This document shows positions 61,796 through 64,000 of a DNA stretch of 64,000 bases, piece after piece. The stretch is from Bacillus_CJ salitolerans (GTDB taxonomy: Bacteria; Bacillota; Bacilli; Bacillales; SA4): assembly GCF_042680805.1 (NCBI RefSeq), contig NZ_JBHUEM010000054.1, positions 62,001-126,000 of the forward strand. The letters are read 5' to 3'. A model generated the notes under the pieces. The model did not search any database and was not told where the DNA came from. It saw only the letters and a list, made by a program, of their open reading frames with translations. How positions within the stretch are numbered: the first letter of the stretch is position 1; each line of letters starts with the position of its first letter. Position numbers and translations under genes: made by a program.

Positions 61796-63937
61796 TTGTT
61801 AATTCATTCTAGAGTATTTGAAGCGTATTTAGATAAAATGAATTTGATTACAATCATACTTCCAAAGGCACGTAGCTGGGGCGAGGTATTGACTTTTACA
61901 TTATTGGCTCCAAACGGATACATAGAGACTTTACGACCTACTAGTAGAGAAGAACATGAATACTTTTATAAACTTCAATGCATCACAAAATCACAACTTG
62001 AAGTTGGAGAATGCTATACGATTTCGATAGGGGACTTAACAACAGATTTGCAAGTTGGTGCAGTAATCAGAACAGAAGAATTTGATGAAAAATATGCTTA
62101 TGATGGAGATGATTTAGGGGCTAATTATCAACCGGACCATACAACCTTTAAGGTTTGGGCCCCAAGTGCCTCCAGTGTGACACTCGTCCTCTTTGATATC
62201 CAACATGAAACTCGCCAAGAAATTACAATGAGTCGAAAAAGGCTTGGAATATGGGAGGTAAACATACAGGGAAACTGGGATGGGTTTTACTATACGTATC
62301 GTGTTTGTGTGAATAAGATATCAAGAGAAGCGGTCGATCCTTATGCAAAATCTGTTTCCATTAACGGTCAGTACGGTGTAGTTATTAACGGAGATAAACT
62401 ACATAATTCACGGGTTATCGTCTCACAGCCTATAAATGTAACGGATGCTATTATTTATGAAACACACATTCGTGATTTTACAATACATCCAGAAAGCGGA
62501 ATTATCAAAAAAGGGACGTACAAAGGATTTATAGAAGAACCTTCTGAATGCACTTGTATAAACCATGTGATGGACTTAGGAATTACGCATATCGAGCTTC
62601 TTCCGGTCAATGATTTTGATGGCATCGATGAGGAGAACCCTGACAAATCCTATAATTGGGGATACAACCCACTACATTATTTTGCACCTGAAGGCAGCTA
62701 TTCATCAAATCCAAAAGATCCGTATGCTCGGATTTTGGAGCTTCAAGAGCTAGTTTACAGCCTTCATGAAAAGGGAATACGTGTAATTTTAGATGTTGTT
62801 TATAACCATGTTTATATAAAAGAGGAATCGTCCTTTGAAAAAATTGTTCCTGGCTATTATTTCAGATATGACCAAAATGGCTTGCCATCCAATGGTACGG
62901 GTGTTGGAAATGATATTGCTTCAGAGCGAAGGATGGTTAGAAAGTTTATTGTGGATTGTGTGTTGTATTGGATACAGACCTACAAGGTTGATGGGTTTCG
63001 GTTTGATTTAATGGGGATTTTAGACATTGAAACGATGAACCTTGTTCGGGATCAAGTTCAAAAACTAAATCCTTCAATCGTCTTGTTGGGAGAAGGATGG
63101 GAATTAAACACTCCATTAGCAGTTGAACGAAAAGCAACCACTCGAAACGCACACTTGCTTCCTGGGATTGCTTTTTTCAATGACCGATTTAGAGATGTAA
63201 TAAAAGGAAGTACATTTAATCTATACGATCGTGGTTATTCGCTCGGAAATAATCATTTAGTTGAAGAGGCAAAACAAGTCATTTCAGGCAGTATCTCATT
63301 TCAGGATGTGACAAATAAGGGTATGTTTTTACATCCGACGTCCTCGATTAATTATGTAGAATCTCACGATAACCATACGTATTGGGATAAAATGGTGCAG
63401 AGTAACTCCTATGAGACAATAGACATTCTACGTAAGAGGCAAAAACTAGCAACGAGCATCGTGCTACTATCACAAGGGATCCCATTTCTTCATAGTGGAC
63501 AGGAGTTTTACCGAACAAAGCAAGGGGACGGAAACAGCTATCGATCCTCTGACATGATTAATCAATTAGATTGGGATAGACGAAAAGAATACCATCTAGA
63601 TGTTGAGTATATTAAAGGAATAATACAAATCAGAAAATCACATCAAGCGTTTCGTTTGCCACAAGGGGAACTAGTAAGAAAGCATCTTTCCTTTTTTCAA
63701 AATGTTCCAGAAGGTGTGATTAGCTTTGAATTAAAGAATGTAATAGATTATGGTGAGTGGGAAAAGATTATTGTTATCCTTTATAATGGCTTACAAGATA
63801 AGCAGGTGGACCTTGGAGAAAAACAGAGCTGGAATGTGTTAGCAGATGAATTATCAGCTTCTCCAAAGCCTTTATATAGGCTACAGACGAAAAAAGTTAT
63901 TATAAAGCAAGTAAGTATACTTATTTTGGCACGATAG
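61796..63937 (+). CDS. amyX: type I pullulanase AmyX
   Basis: 713 residues, no signal peptide, so intracellular. N-terminal CBM48-like domain (FKVWAPSASSVTLVLFD), then a GH13 barrel: IYETHIRDFTIHPESG, the pullulanase signature YNWGYNPLHYFAPEGSYS (type I has YNWGYxP), VILDVVYNHVY, catalytic Asp in VDGFRFDLMGI, catalytic Glu in LLGEGWELN and Asp in YVESHDNHTYWDKM. Hydrolyses alpha-1,6 branches of pullulan and limit dextrins. TTG start with TTGGAGGGA upstream. Confidence 0.93.
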   Translation: MLIHSRVFEAYLDKMNLITIILPKARSWGEVLTFTLLAPNGYIETLRPTSREEHEYFYKLQCITKSQLEVGECYTISIGDLTTDLQVGAVIRTEEFDEKYAYDGDDLGANYQPDHTTFKVWAPSASSVTLVLFDIQHETRQEITMSRKRLGIWEVNIQGNWDGFYYTYRVCVNKISREAVDPYAKSVSINGQYGVVINGDKLHNSRVIVSQPINVTDAIIYETHIRDFTIHPESGIIKKGTYKGFIEEPSECTCINHVMDLGITHIELLPVNDFDGIDEENPDKSYNWGYNPLHYFAPEGSYSSNPKDPYARILELQELVYSLHEKGIRVILDVVYNHVYIKEESSFEKIVPGYYFRYDQNGLPSNGTGVGNDIASERRMVRKFIVDCVLYWIQTYKVDGFRFDLMGILDIETMNLVRDQVQKLNPSIVLLGEGWELNTPLAVERKATTRNAHLLPGIAFFNDRFRDVIKGSTFNLYDRGYSLGNNHLVEEAKQVISGSISFQDVTNKGMFLHPTSSINYVESHDNHTYWDKMVQSNSYETIDILRKRQKLATSIVLLSQGIPFLHSGQEFYRTKQGDGNSYRSSDMINQLDWDRRKEYHLDVEYIKGIIQIRKSHQAFRLPQGELVRKHLSFFQNVPEGVISFELKNVIDYGEWEKIIVILYNGLQDKQVDLGEKQSWNVLADELSASPKPLYRLQTKKVIIKQVSILILAR

Positions 63938-64000
63938 AAATTTTTTCATACACTTGACGTTATTTCGTTGTACAAGATAAAATTTAAAAGATAGCGATAC

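Noticed and set aside
63955..63985. Promoter near the right edge (TTGACG, 17 bp, ATAAAA)
   Set aside because: The -10 match is poor and the downstream gene lies outside the window, so it cannot be supported.

Overview
The window reads as a chromosomal segment of a low-GC, endospore-forming member of the Bacillaceae. From about 20 kb onward its gene content and order resemble what I recall of the Bacillus subtilis yt- region: dps, ytkC, ytkD, ytlA/C/D, ytmA, ytmB, pckA, metK, ytoA, ytpA, ytpB, ytqB, ytqA, ytzC, yttB, leuS, ytwF, ytfP, ytgP, ytzG, ytzE, ythP, ythQ, ytkP, ytlP, ytlQ and amyX. These names come from protein resemblance and remembered synteny; no search was run. Typical Bacillus RNA switches are present: a SAM riboswitch before metK and T-box leaders before leuS and before a lysyl-tRNA synthetase.

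Layout. 0-8 kb: the end of a zinc peptidase, FolE2, a Fur-box-controlled siderophore uptake pair (lipoprotein plus a fused double permease, no ATPase nearby), the YcgR/YcgQ permease pair and a DUF402 protein. 8.5-10.4 kb: a LysRS gene behind a lysine-type T-box. 10.4-17.1 kb: an accessory region with a 5'-truncated RHS polymorphic toxin and probable immunity gene, a small XRE repressor divergent from a short serine recombinase with a repeated operator between them, a frameshifted AHSA1 gene, a nucleotidyltransferase-like gene and a NUDIX remnant. 17-24.5 kb: a metzincin lipoprotein, an amidase, a Dps protein behind a SigB-like promoter, a NERD protein divergent from a LURP-one/Tubby-like protein across a 20-bp tandem array, and a GNAT enzyme.

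24.5-47 kb is conserved housekeeping: threonine aldolase, a holin-like protein, a Nudix hydrolase, an ABC importer, PEP carboxykinase, SAM synthetase, a glycosyltransferase/PAP2 pair, the YtpA/YtpB lipid and terpene genes, the YtqA/YtqB wobble-uridine tRNA modification pair, an MFS transporter and LeuRS. 47-64 kb holds a kinase-like protein, rhodanese, an M50-like protease, a flavoprotein, a MurJ-type flippase, a pseudouridine synthase, a DeoR-type regulator, an ABC exporter, a potassium channel, a cysteine-synthase homologue, a 2H phosphoesterase, YtlQ and pullulanase.

Signals not explained by the genes: a dispersed structured repeat (four long copies, one fragment), always 3' of a plus-strand gene and in the same orientation, with compensatory changes in its stem; the exactly 20-bp-phased TATCCAGAAAAA array at 21.8-21.9 kb; a structured sequence just after the recombinase; and a nested hairpin whose outer arms are the 3' coding ends of ytpB and ytqB. 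No rRNA, tRNA, CRISPR array or complete insertion sequence was seen.
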